Made by a program: the position numbers and the translations under genes
Part shown: positions 17,631 through 26,421 of the stretch, in pieces
How positions within the stretch are numbered: the first letter of the stretch is position 1
Layout: each line of letters begins with the position of its first letter
The notes under the pieces: generated by a model
Databases searched by the model: none
Seen by the model: only the letters and a program-made list of their open reading frames with translations
Told to the model about the DNA's origin: nothing
NCBI GenBank assembly: GCA_002704915.1
Contig: PAIP01000084.1
Location: forward strand, 71,689-134,859
Length of the DNA stretch: 63,171 bases
DNA from: Parvularcula sp.
Lineage (GTDB): Bacteria > Pseudomonadota > Alphaproteobacteria > Caulobacterales > Parvularculaceae
Direction: 5' to 3'

Positions 17631-19676
17631 ATGCGTGTTGCAACGGATGTAGGAGGCACCTTTACCGATCTTGTGTGCATCGATGACGATGGAATCCGGA
17701 TCACAAAATCGGATACGACGCCGCCGAATTTTGAAAAAGGCGTCATCAGAGTGCTGGAAAAAGCCGACATCGATCCGGCGCGGATAGATGACTTCGTTCA
17801 CGGCACAACCGTCGTCATCAATGCGCTGTTGTCGCGGCGCGGCGCGAAAACCGGGCTTATCACGACGCGCGGATTTCGCGATGTTCTGGAAATCGCGCGC
17901 GGCAACCGTCCCGATCTTTTCAATTTCGCCTTCAAGAAACCGGCGCCTTTCGTGCCGCGCTATCTCCGCCATGAAATTACCGAACGGATGGATTATCTCG
18001 GCCGCGTGGTCGAACCGCTTGCGCTCGATGAAGTGGACTCCATTGTCGCCGCGCTGAAAGCCGAAGAGGTTGAGGCCGTCGCGATTTGCTGTCTCCATGC
18101 TTACGTCAATCCGGAGCATGAACTGGCGATTGAGGCGCGCGTCCGGGAGTTATGGCCGGATGTTTCAATAATCGCATCCCATAAGGTCTGCGGCGAGTGG
18201 CGTGAATATGAACGCACCAGCACGGCTGTCCTGTCGGCTTACGTTCACCCGATAGCAAAGGGATATCTTGCTTCGCTCGATGAAAAACTGACTGCGCGCG
18301 GGCTTTCCGGCAAGCCGCTGATCATGCGGTCGAATGGCGGCGTCGCGACGGTCGAGGGCGCGCGCAACGATCCCATTTCCATGGTCGAATCCGGTCCTGC
18401 GAGCGGGGTCCTCGGCGCCGCCGCCTTAGGCGTTCAGATCGGGGAGCCAAACCTGATCGCGCTCGATATCGGCGGCACGACCGCCAAGACCGCGCTCATT
18501 GAAAATGGCGCGGCCAAGATCACGACGTCTTATAAAATCGAGTGGGACAGGACCAATCCCGGTTATCCGATCCGCACGCCTGTGGTCGATCTGGTCGAGA
18601 TCGGCAATGGCGGCGGCTCCATCGCCTGGGTCGACAAGGGCGGGCGGATGCATGTGGGGCCGCAAAGCGCGGGCTCTCAACCGGGTCCGGCCGCCTATGG
18701 CCGGGGCGGGGAGCACATAACCACGACGGACGCCAATCTTGTCCTGGGACGGATAAATCCGAAACTGTTTCTTGGCGGCGAGCAGGAGCCGGACTGGGAC
18801 AGCATAGACCGCGCTTTCGAGCCGCTCATTGAAGCGCTCGGCGAAACCAAGGAAGACATCGCCCGCGGCGTTATCGGCATCGCCAATGCAAACATGGTCA
18901 ATGCGCTGAAGCTCGTATCGCTCAATCGCGGCTATGACCCCCGGGAATTCGCGCTGATCGCATTTGGCGGCGGCGGCGCCATGCACGCCGTTGCGCTCGC
19001 CGAAGAGCTGATGACGCCGAAAGTCATCATCCCCGTGAATTCCTCGGTGTTTTCAGCCTGGGGAATGCTGATGTGCGATTTGCGCCGGGATTTCCTGAAG
19101 ACAGAGGTGAAAACCCTGAATGCCGGCGCGGCCGATGATATTGAAGCCGCTTATGAGGCGATGGAGGCGCAGGCGCGTGAAACATGTCTGGCGGAGGGCA
19201 TGCCCGCCGACGCCATGCGCATCGAGCGTTTCGCCGACATGCGATATGCCGGTCAGGAACACACCGTCAAAGTGCCGACGCCGCACAAGCGGCTCGACGA
19301 TGCAGCGTTGCAAGAGCTCACCAAGGCGTTTCATGCGCTGCATATGCGCGAATATACGTTTCAGCTCGACAGCGATGTGGAGCTTGTCAATTTTCACATC
19401 GTTGTTTTTGCCGATATCGACAAGAAACAGCTTCCGCCGCTTCCCGTGACTGGGCGCGCTCTCTCGGAAGCCCAAAAGGGCGTCCGAAAAGTCGATTTTG
19501 GCGCCGACGGCGTTCATGACACGAATGAGTATGATTTGTCCCTGATCGAGCCGGGCATGAAGATCGCCGGGCCTGCCGTGCTGGAAGACCCCACCGCCAC
19601 AATCGTCATTTCGCCCGGCAAACGCGCGCATATGGACGACTATGGCAATATCCACATCCAGATGAGGGCGTCATGA
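17631..19676 (+). CDS. Hydantoinase/oxoprolinase family protein, subunit A (first copy)
   Basis: This 681-residue protein belongs to the HyuA/OplA family, ATP-dependent enzymes that open hydantoins, 5-oxoproline, N-methylhydantoin or related cyclic amides together with a HyuB partner. The phosphate-binding motifs of the ASKHA fold are clear: ATDVGGTFTDLVCID at the N-terminus and LIALDIGGTTAKTALI near residue 280. Further motifs are FVHGTTVVINALLSRRGAKTGLITTRGFRD, VESGPASGVLGAA, EIGNGGGSIAWVD and FGGGGAMHAVALAEEL. The ATG at 17631 follows GAAAGG. The stop overlaps the hyuB1 start (ATGA at 19673-19676), so the two are coupled. The cyclic substrate cannot be told from sequence. Confidence 0.93.
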   Translation: MRVATDVGGTFTDLVCIDDDGIRITKSDTTPPNFEKGVIRVLEKADIDPARIDDFVHGTTVVINALLSRRGAKTGLITTRGFRDVLEIARGNRPDLFNFAFKKPAPFVPRYLRHEITERMDYLGRVVEPLALDEVDSIVAALKAEEVEAVAICCLHAYVNPEHELAIEARVRELWPDVSIIASHKVCGEWREYERTSTAVLSAYVHPIAKGYLASLDEKLTARGLSGKPLIMRSNGGVATVEGARNDPISMVESGPASGVLGAAALGVQIGEPNLIALDIGGTTAKTALIENGAAKITTSYKIEWDRTNPGYPIRTPVVDLVEIGNGGGSIAWVDKGGRMHVGPQSAGSQPGPAAYGRGGEHITTTDANLVLGRINPKLFLGGEQEPDWDSIDRAFEPLIEALGETKEDIARGVIGIANANMVNALKLVSLNRGYDPREFALIAFGGGGAMHAVALAEELMTPKVIIPVNSSVFSAWGMLMCDLRRDFLKTEVKTLNAGAADDIEAAYEAMEAQARETCLAEGMPADAMRIERFADMRYAGQEHTVKVPTPHKRLDDAALQELTKAFHALHMREYTFQLDSDVELVNFHIVVFADIDKKQLPPLPVTGRALSEAQKGVRKVDFGADGVHDTNEYDLSLIEPGMKIAGPAVLEDPTATIVISPGKRAHMDDYGNIHIQMRAS

Positions 19677-21367
19677 TCGAGCACAAATCAGACAAGTTCA
19701 GCCAGGAGATCATTAAAAACGCGCTGGTGGCGATCGGCGACGAGATGTTCGAAGCCATGGCGCGCTCCAGCATGAGCCCGATCATCTATGAAGTGCTGGA
19801 TTATTCGGTCGGACTGACCACGAAAGACGGCGATCTCATTGCACAAGGCAATGGCACGACGGTTTTTCTCGGCATGATCGACGCGCTGGTGAAAGAGATT
19901 ATCGAGAAATTCGGCGCCAAGGGCGAGATCAAGCCGGGCGACGTTTTTATCAGCAACGACCCCTATTACGGCACGCATCTTTCCGATGTTGCCCTTGCCA
20001 AGCCCATATTCTTTGAAGGCGCGCTTGTCGGATTTGCCGTCAACAAGGCGCATTGGGTCGATGTCGGCGGCATGACGCCGGGCAGCTTCACGCCCGCTTC
20101 GACGGAAATCTATCAGGAAGGTTTGCAGATTCCGACCATGAAGGTCATGGAGGAGGGCAAAGTTCTCCAGCCCGTTCTCGATCTTATTGCTGCGAATATC
20201 AGGATGCCCAAGGAATCGCTGGGCGATTTCTGGGCTGGCGTCGCGGCCAACAATGTCGGCGCGGAACGTCTTGTCATGCTGTATGAAAAATACGGCGCCG
20301 ACGCGATGGCGGCCGCGATGGAGGGGCTGCTCGATTATGGCGAGGCCATGATTGCAGAGGAGCTGAAGAAACTTCCGAAAGGGGTTTTCGAGGCTGAGGA
20401 CTGGATCGACGATGACGGGCAGGGCGAAGACCCCTTAAGGGTTTGCGTGCGCATCGAGATCAGTGACGACAGTTTCAAAGTTGATTTCACCGGCTCTGCG
20501 CCGCAGGCGCTGGGCCCCATCAATCACGGCCGCACGGCGCTCGTTGCGGCGGTTCGCACGATTTTCAAGGCGCTGACCAATCCGCAGATACCTTCCAATG
20601 GAGGGTGTTTCCGCGCGCTTGAAATCGTCTGTCCGGACAGGACCGTTTTTACCGCTGAGCGGCCGGCCCCTGTCTCCACCTATTGGGAGACAATGCTTTA
20701 TGCGGAGGATCTGATCTGGAAGGCGATGGCGGAGCATTTGCCCGACCGTTTGACCGCCGGGCATGTTCTGTCGGTCTGCGCTTTCATCTTGTCGGCCACG
20801 CATCCGGAAACGGGAGATGACGTTATTCTCGTGCAGCCTTTGGTGGGCGGCTGGGGCGCCATGAGCGACCGCGACGGGCTCAATGGCCAGTTTTCCGTCG
20901 CTGACGGGGAGACTTACAATATTCCCGTTGAAATTCAGGAAGCGCGTTACGGCGTTCGCGTCAAACAATATGCGCTTCATAATGAAGATGGCGGCGAAGG
21001 AAAATTCCGGGGCGGAAAGGGCGTCTATCTCGATTACGAAATCCTTTGCGATCAGGCGCATTTCAGCGGCAGTTTCGGCCGTTTCAAGTTTCCGCCCTGG
21101 GGCGCCGCCGGCGGCGCCAAAGGTTCGTCGAATTATGTCGAGCTTATTCGCCAGGACGGATCGGAAGACGCCAGAGAGATTTATGGCAAGCCTTCCCGCG
21201 TGCAAATGAAAAAGGGCGACATTGTGCGCTGCGTGACGGCGACCGGCGGCGGATGGGGCGACCCGTGCGAGCGTTCCGAGGAGGCGCTGGAAGACGATCT
21301 GAAGAACGGTTTCATTACGGAGGAGCAGGCCGCGCGGTTTTACCGGCGCCGTCCTGCCGCTGAATAA
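19673..21367 (+). CDS. Hydantoinase/oxoprolinase family protein, subunit B (first copy)
   Basis: The 564-residue HyuB partner of the preceding gene, whose stop it overlaps by four bases. Family motifs: EIIKNALVAIGDEMFEAMARSSMSPIIYEVLDYSVGL at the start, ISNDPYYGTHLSDVALAKPIF near residue 93, HWVDVGGMTPGSFTPASTEIYQEGLQIP near 125, a GRTALVAAVR region, and VTATGGGWGDPCER close to the C-terminus. HyuB is usually the subunit that attacks the activated ring. The gene ends 18 bases before hyuA2, so all four hyu genes form one transcription unit. Confidence 0.93.
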   Translation: MIEHKSDKFSQEIIKNALVAIGDEMFEAMARSSMSPIIYEVLDYSVGLTTKDGDLIAQGNGTTVFLGMIDALVKEIIEKFGAKGEIKPGDVFISNDPYYGTHLSDVALAKPIFFEGALVGFAVNKAHWVDVGGMTPGSFTPASTEIYQEGLQIPTMKVMEEGKVLQPVLDLIAANIRMPKESLGDFWAGVAANNVGAERLVMLYEKYGADAMAAAMEGLLDYGEAMIAEELKKLPKGVFEAEDWIDDDGQGEDPLRVCVRIEISDDSFKVDFTGSAPQALGPINHGRTALVAAVRTIFKALTNPQIPSNGGCFRALEIVCPDRTVFTAERPAPVSTYWETMLYAEDLIWKAMAEHLPDRLTAGHVLSVCAFILSATHPETGDDVILVQPLVGGWGAMSDRDGLNGQFSVADGETYNIPVEIQEARYGVRVKQYALHNEDGGEGKFRGGKGVYLDYEILCDQAHFSGSFGRFKFPPWGAAGGAKGSSNYVELIRQDGSEDAREIYGKPSRVQMKKGDIVRCVTATGGGWGDPCERSEEALEDDLKNGFITEEQAARFYRRRPAAE

Positions 21368-21385
21368 CAAAGGTGTATAAGAGGG

Positions 21386-23449
21386 ATGGTTAAGATTCGA
21401 GCGGCGTCCGATGTCGGCGGGACTTTTACCGATCTCGTATATTTCAACATTGACGAGCAGACCGGCGAAGTCCGGTCGGTGGAAGCGGAAAAGGCCCATA
21501 CGACGCCGCCCAATTTTGAAAAAGGCGTTGCGGACGCGTTCAGCAAGGCCGGCGTGTCGCTTGCGGATGTCGAGTTTTTCGCTCATGGCACCACCGTCGT
21601 TATTAATGCGCTGACCGAGCGAAAGGGCGTGAAAACCGGCCTGATCACGACACAGGGGTTTCGCGATATTCTCGAAATCGCCCGCGGCAACAGGCCGGAT
21701 TTCTTCAACCTGAAATATCAGAAGCCGGAGCCGTTCATTCCCCGCTATCTCCGCCGGGAGATCGCCGGGCGCATGAACTACAAGGGCGAAGTTGTAAAGC
21801 CGCTCGACCTTTCCGGGATCGACCCGATCCTTGAAGATTTCAGGAATGAAGGCGTTGAGACGATTGCTGTTTGCCTTTTGCATAGCTACGCCAACCCAAT
21901 TCATGAAATCGAGATCGCCGAGCATATTCGCGAAATCTGGCCGGAAGTCTCCGTGGTCGCGTCGCATGAGATATCGCGGGAATGGCGTGAATATGAACGC
22001 ACCAACACCGCGGCCGTCTGCGCCTATGTTCAGCCGACGACGGAGCAATATCTCGGCAAGCTCGAAACGCGTCTTGAAGAAAACGCGTTCAAAGGCGTTT
22101 TCTATGTGATGCAGTCCAATGGCGGCATCGATACGGTGACGGCGACAAAGAGAACGCCGATTTCCATTGTCGAATCGGGACCCGCCAGCGGCGTTCTGGG
22201 CGCAGCGGCGCTCGGGGAGGCGCTTGGCATGAAAAATCTCATCGCCTTCGATATTGGCGGCACGACAGCGAAATGCTCGCTTATCGATAATGGCGAGGTC
22301 GCGGTCACCAGCCAGTATATGATTGAACGCAGCGAGAAGTCGGCGGGCTATCCGATCATGACGCCGGTCGTGGACATCGTTGAAATCGGCAATGGCGGCG
22401 GTTCCATCGGCTGGGTCGACGAGCATGGGAAAATGCATGTGGGCCCGCAAAGCGCGGGCGCGGCGCCGGGCCCCGTCGCTTACGGCAAGGGCGGCGTTGA
22501 GCCCACGACGACCGACGCCAATCTCATGTTGCGGCGGATCAATCCGCATTATTTCATCGGCGGCGAAATCGAGGCGGACATGGCGGCGGTGGAAGCCGCC
22601 TTTGCGAAACTGGGCGCGAGGCTCGGCCTGTCCGCGCAGGAAGCGGCGCGCGGCGTCATCCGCATCGCCAATAACAATATGACCAACGCGCTGAAACTGG
22701 TTTCTATCAACCGGGGTTACGATCCGCGCGATTTCACCATGGTGGCGTTCGGCGGCGGCGGCGCCATGCATGCAACGGCCCTGGCGGCGGAACTCAATAT
22801 TCCCAAAGTCATCATACCTGCCCATTCGGCCGTGTTTTCCGCCTGGGGCATGCTGATGTCCGACTTGCGGCGGGACTACATACGCACGCAACCATGCCTC
22901 TTTGTTCCGTCCACCGCACAGGCGGTCAGCGACACATTTAAGGAAATGGAGCGCGAAGCGATTGCGGCTTATGAGGCGGAAGGAATTGCGCGAGAACGGG
23001 TCCGTCTCGAACGGGCCTTGTCCATGCGCTATCAGGGCCAGGAACATTCGGTTCGCGTTCCGGTCGCAGAAGGCGGCCTCACGGAAGCCGGCGTCGCTGC
23101 CGTCATCGAAGACTTCAAGGCCGCCTATGAGCGGGAATACACCTACAGGCTCGACAACGCCATTGAAGTCGTCAACTTCTCAATTGTCGCCTATGCTGCG
23201 GTCGACCGGCCGGCGCTCGCCGTCATTGACGAGGGCCCCGATGCGGACGCCGCCTTGAAAGGCAGCCGCCGGGTCGACTTCGACAGGGATGGCGTTCTCG
23301 ATGCGGCGATCTATGACCGCAGCCGGCTCGGCCGCGGCGCCGCCATTTCGGGACCGGCGATTATCGAGGAAGCCGGCTCCACGACCGTCGTCTTTCCGGG
23401 TCAGCGCGTCACCGTCGATGATTACGGCAATCTGCACGTAGAAATTTAA
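21386..23449 (+). CDS. Hydantoinase/oxoprolinase family protein, subunit A (second copy)
   Basis: A second HyuA of 687 residues, clearly similar along its length to the first but well diverged. Matching blocks include AASDVGGTFTDLVYFN, TPPNFEKGVADAFSKAGV, FAHGTTVVINALTERKGVKTGLITTQGFRD, VESGPASGVLGAAALGEALG, DIGGTTAKCSLID and EIGNGGGSIGWVD. The ATP-binding glycine motifs are intact, so it should be active. It begins at ATG 21386, 18 bases after hyuB1, and is followed after 11 bases by its own hyuB2. The tandem order A-B-A-B points to duplication of a whole pair followed by specialisation rather than simple gene dosage. Confidence 0.93.
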   Translation: MVKIRAASDVGGTFTDLVYFNIDEQTGEVRSVEAEKAHTTPPNFEKGVADAFSKAGVSLADVEFFAHGTTVVINALTERKGVKTGLITTQGFRDILEIARGNRPDFFNLKYQKPEPFIPRYLRREIAGRMNYKGEVVKPLDLSGIDPILEDFRNEGVETIAVCLLHSYANPIHEIEIAEHIREIWPEVSVVASHEISREWREYERTNTAAVCAYVQPTTEQYLGKLETRLEENAFKGVFYVMQSNGGIDTVTATKRTPISIVESGPASGVLGAAALGEALGMKNLIAFDIGGTTAKCSLIDNGEVAVTSQYMIERSEKSAGYPIMTPVVDIVEIGNGGGSIGWVDEHGKMHVGPQSAGAAPGPVAYGKGGVEPTTTDANLMLRRINPHYFIGGEIEADMAAVEAAFAKLGARLGLSAQEAARGVIRIANNNMTNALKLVSINRGYDPRDFTMVAFGGGGAMHATALAAELNIPKVIIPAHSAVFSAWGMLMSDLRRDYIRTQPCLFVPSTAQAVSDTFKEMEREAIAAYEAEGIARERVRLERALSMRYQGQEHSVRVPVAEGGLTEAGVAAVIEDFKAAYEREYTYRLDNAIEVVNFSIVAYAAVDRPALAVIDEGPDADAALKGSRRVDFDRDGVLDAAIYDRSRLGRGAAISGPAIIEEAGSTTVVFPGQRVTVDDYGNLHVEI

Positions 23450-23460
23450 GGGGATCGCTT

Positions 23461-25140
23461 ATGTCTTCCACCGCACAGGAATTGTCTCCTGACTTCGATC
23501 CCATCACCATCGAAATCATCCAAAGCTCACTGTCGGCAATCACCGATGAGATGTTCGCCACAATGCGGCGCACGGCGATGAGTTCGATTATCTATGAGGT
23601 GCTCGATTTCGGCGTCGCCCTCTTCAATGATCGCGGCGAACTGGCGAGTTCGGGCTCGGGCATTCCGGGATTTATCGGCATGCTGGAGCCCGGCGTCGCC
23701 GCGATTAAGAAAAAATTCAACGCCGCCGACATTCATGACGGCGACATTTTCATGCTGAACATTCCCCATCATGGCGGCGTCAGCCATATCAACGATGTGG
23801 TGATGATTCTGCCGGTGTTCGCCCACGGATCGCTGATCGGCTGGCTCGCCAACAAAGCGCACTGGGTCGATCTCGGCGGGGCGTTCCCCGGCGGAATCAG
23901 CCCGGACGCCACGGAGGTCTATCAGGAAGGGCTCCAGCTTCCCGGGATCAAGGTCATTGATCGCGGCGAGGTCAATCAGGCGGTGCTGGACATTATCCTG
24001 ATGAACTCGCGCGTGCCGGAAACGACGAAAGGCGACTTCTGGGCGGGCGTTGCTTCCATGCGCGCCGGGCAGAAACGGTTCTTGAGCCTGGTGGAGAAAT
24101 ATGGCGAGGCCGCCGTCAGGCACGCGATGACGGACTACATAGCGCTTGGCGAAAAAATCGCCCGCGCCGCCATGACGGATCTGCCGAAAGGAACTTTCGA
24201 GGCGGAAGAAACCCTGGAGGACGGGCGGGTGATCAAGGCGGCGATCACCATTACGGACGATGCGTTCACCGTCGATCTTCGCGGCAATCCCGACCAGAGC
24301 AAGACATCGCTCAATTCCTCGCGCGATGCGACCTTTGTGGACTGCCAGATGATCTTCAAGGCGATCACAAGTCCGGAAACTTTTGGCAATGCCGGCTCCT
24401 TTCGCCCCATCGAACTCTTGACCGATGAAGGGTCGATCTTCGACGCCAAATATCCGGCGGCGATGAGCATCTATTACGAAACCAGCATGCTGCTTTTCGA
24501 TCTTTTATGGAAAGCGCTCGCGCCGGCCATGCCGAACCGGTTGACGGCCGGGCATTACGCCTCGATCTGCGGCACCTTCATGGGCGGGCCGCATCCGGAA
24601 ACGGGTCATGTTCACGGCATTGTGGAGCCCCAGCTCGGCGGATGGGGCGCCTCGCAGGAACATGACGGAATCAATGCGCTTTATACGGGCTATCACGGCG
24701 ACACCTTCAACGTGCCGGTGGAGGTCACGGAGCAGCGCAATGGCCTGATGGTCGACCGTCTCGCCCTGAATGACGCGCCCGGGGGCGAAGGGGAGCGCAT
24801 TGGCGGAAAAGGCATCCTGCTCGACTATCGCATTCTCGCCGAGGACTGGTGGCTGACCATGGCCTATACCCGCACCGAAACCGGGCCATGGGGGCTCGAA
24901 GGCGGCCTTGAAGGCTCGACCAATTTTGTGGAGGTGGTGAAGGCGAACGGCGAAACCACGCGCCACGCCGCATGCACGGCCATCCCTTTGGGCGTTAATG
25001 ACGTGGTGAAAGTCTATACCGCGACGGGCGGCGGCTATGGCGATCCGAAAAAGCGGGCGCGGGAAAGGGTGCTGGAAGACATCAAAAACGGCTATGTTTC
25101 GAAAGAGCGAGCGAAAGAGATTTACGGCGTTGATGTTTGA
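23461..25140 (+). CDS. Hydantoinase/oxoprolinase family protein, subunit B (second copy)
   Basis: A 559-residue HyuB paired with hyuA2. It shares the family framework (ITIEIIQSSLSAITDEMFATMRRTAMSSIIYEVLDFGVAL, HWVDLGGAFPGGISPDATEVYQEGLQLPG, KVYTATGGGYGDPKKRA). The usual NDPYxGGTH motif is replaced by NIPHHGGVSHINDVVMILPVF near residues 100-120. The first Asp is changed to Ile and the Tyr to His, which may alter metal or substrate handling. The start is ATG 23461, just after a GGGGA site. Its product probably acts on a different ring or ring substituent from HyuAB1 (inference). Confidence 0.92.
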   Translation: MSSTAQELSPDFDPITIEIIQSSLSAITDEMFATMRRTAMSSIIYEVLDFGVALFNDRGELASSGSGIPGFIGMLEPGVAAIKKKFNAADIHDGDIFMLNIPHHGGVSHINDVVMILPVFAHGSLIGWLANKAHWVDLGGAFPGGISPDATEVYQEGLQLPGIKVIDRGEVNQAVLDIILMNSRVPETTKGDFWAGVASMRAGQKRFLSLVEKYGEAAVRHAMTDYIALGEKIARAAMTDLPKGTFEAEETLEDGRVIKAAITITDDAFTVDLRGNPDQSKTSLNSSRDATFVDCQMIFKAITSPETFGNAGSFRPIELLTDEGSIFDAKYPAAMSIYYETSMLLFDLLWKALAPAMPNRLTAGHYASICGTFMGGPHPETGHVHGIVEPQLGGWGASQEHDGINALYTGYHGDTFNVPVEVTEQRNGLMVDRLALNDAPGGEGERIGGKGILLDYRILAEDWWLTMAYTRTETGPWGLEGGLEGSTNFVEVVKANGETTRHAACTAIPLGVNDVVKVYTATGGGYGDPKKRARERVLEDIKNGYVSKERAKEIYGVDV

Positions 25141-25172
25141 GACGCTGTAAAAATGAAACAGGAACAATAGCT

Positions 25173-26411
25173 ATGGCGACGGCGCTGATCAGGAATGCGC
25201 GCATCCTCGACACATCTCAGGAGGAGGCGAGCGATCCCTCGGATATCTACATTGAAGACGGAGAGATACGGGAGATCGCCCGTGAAGGCGGCATCGGCGT
25301 TTCCGGCGAGATGACTATCGATGCGGGTGGGCGCTTCGCTCTGCCCGGCCTGATCGATTGCCATGCGCATCCCTTTCTCGCCGACACCAACCTTGCTCGT
25401 CTGAACGAAGTGCCGTTAACGCTGATGACGGCCCGCGCCGGCAATATCCTGCGCAATATGCTGATGCGCGGCTTCACGACCATACGCGACGCCGCGGGCG
25501 GCGACTGGGGCATCAAGCAGGCAGTGGAGGAAGATGAAGTCATTGGCCCACGGATGTTCATCGCCGGGCGGGCGCTCTCTCAGACGGGCGGTCATGGCGA
25601 CAGCCGGCGCAAGACCGAAACGTCGCATGCATGCCGCTGCGCCGATGCGCTCGCCATCACCGGGGTGATTGCCGACGGCCTCGACGAAGTCCGGAAAGCA
25701 GTGCGTGAGGAGCTGCGCCTGGGCGCCGATCAGATCAAGATTTTCGTGTCGGGCGGCGTGTCCTCGCCGCACGATCCGCTGGAATGCGATCAATATTCGC
25801 CGGAGGAAATTCGCGTCATTGTCGAAGAGGCGACGCGCCGAAACACCTATGTGATGGCGCACGCATATGGCGCCAGCGCGATCAAAATCGCACTGGAGCA
25901 GGGGGTGCGCACCATCGAGCACGGAAATCTTATCGATGAGGAGGCCGCCAGGCTCGCTGCAAAAAAGGGCGCCTATGTCGTGCCGACGCTGGTGACCTAT
26001 ACGGTGCTGGAAGAAGAAGGCCGCAAGCATGGCTGGAGCGCCGCCATGCTAGACAAACTCGCGGTCGTGAAAGAGGCGGGGCTCGCCAGCGTCAGCATCT
26101 GCAAGAAAGCCGGCGTGAAGCTGGGCCTTGGCACGGATCTTCTTGGCGATTCATTCGATCATCAGTCGCGGGAGTTCCTGATCCGCTCCGAAATCGAAAC
26201 GCCGCGTGAGATTCTCCATTCGGCGACGCGGATCAATGCCGAAATCCTTAACCGGACCGGACGGCTTGGTGAAATCTCCGTCGGGGCGCTGGCGGACATT
26301 CTTCTCCTTGAGCGCAATCCTTTCGACGATCTTGGCGTGTTGCAGGATCAGGGCGCGCATATCCCGCTGATCATGAAGAACGGCCGGATTTACAAGAACA
26401 CGCTTCTGTAA
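25173..26411 (+). CDS. Metal-dependent amidohydrolase, imidazolonepropionase/prolidase-like
   Basis: A 412-residue cytoplasmic amidohydrolase from the ATG at 25173. The metal-site motifs are in order: GLIDCHAHPF (HxH), the probable carboxylated lysine in QIKIFVSGGVSSPHDPLE, YVMAHAYGASAI, TIEHGNLIDEEAA and GLGTDLLGD (catalytic Asp). This arrangement is that of the group containing Xaa-Pro and Xaa-Arg dipeptidases and related cyclic-amide hydrolases. In the hyu operon it may hydrolyse the N-carbamoyl or N-acyl amino acid released after ring opening, or act before the hyu step. It lies 32 bases after hyuB2 and 10 bases before the MFS gene, so it is cotranscribed. Confidence 0.87.
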   Translation: MATALIRNARILDTSQEEASDPSDIYIEDGEIREIAREGGIGVSGEMTIDAGGRFALPGLIDCHAHPFLADTNLARLNEVPLTLMTARAGNILRNMLMRGFTTIRDAAGGDWGIKQAVEEDEVIGPRMFIAGRALSQTGGHGDSRRKTETSHACRCADALAITGVIADGLDEVRKAVREELRLGADQIKIFVSGGVSSPHDPLECDQYSPEEIRVIVEEATRRNTYVMAHAYGASAIKIALEQGVRTIEHGNLIDEEAARLAAKKGAYVVPTLVTYTVLEEEGRKHGWSAAMLDKLAVVKEAGLASVSICKKAGVKLGLGTDLLGDSFDHQSREFLIRSEIETPREILHSATRINAEILNRTGRLGEISVGALADILLLERNPFDDLGVLQDQGAHIPLIMKNGRIYKNTLL

Positions 26412-26421
26412 CGGAAAGAGC

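Noticed and set aside
20435-23047. Long minus-strand frame across hyuB1 and hyuA2
   Set aside because: It spans two genuine coupled genes, has no ribosome-binding site or family motif, and is arginine- and histidine-rich as expected for an antisense shadow.
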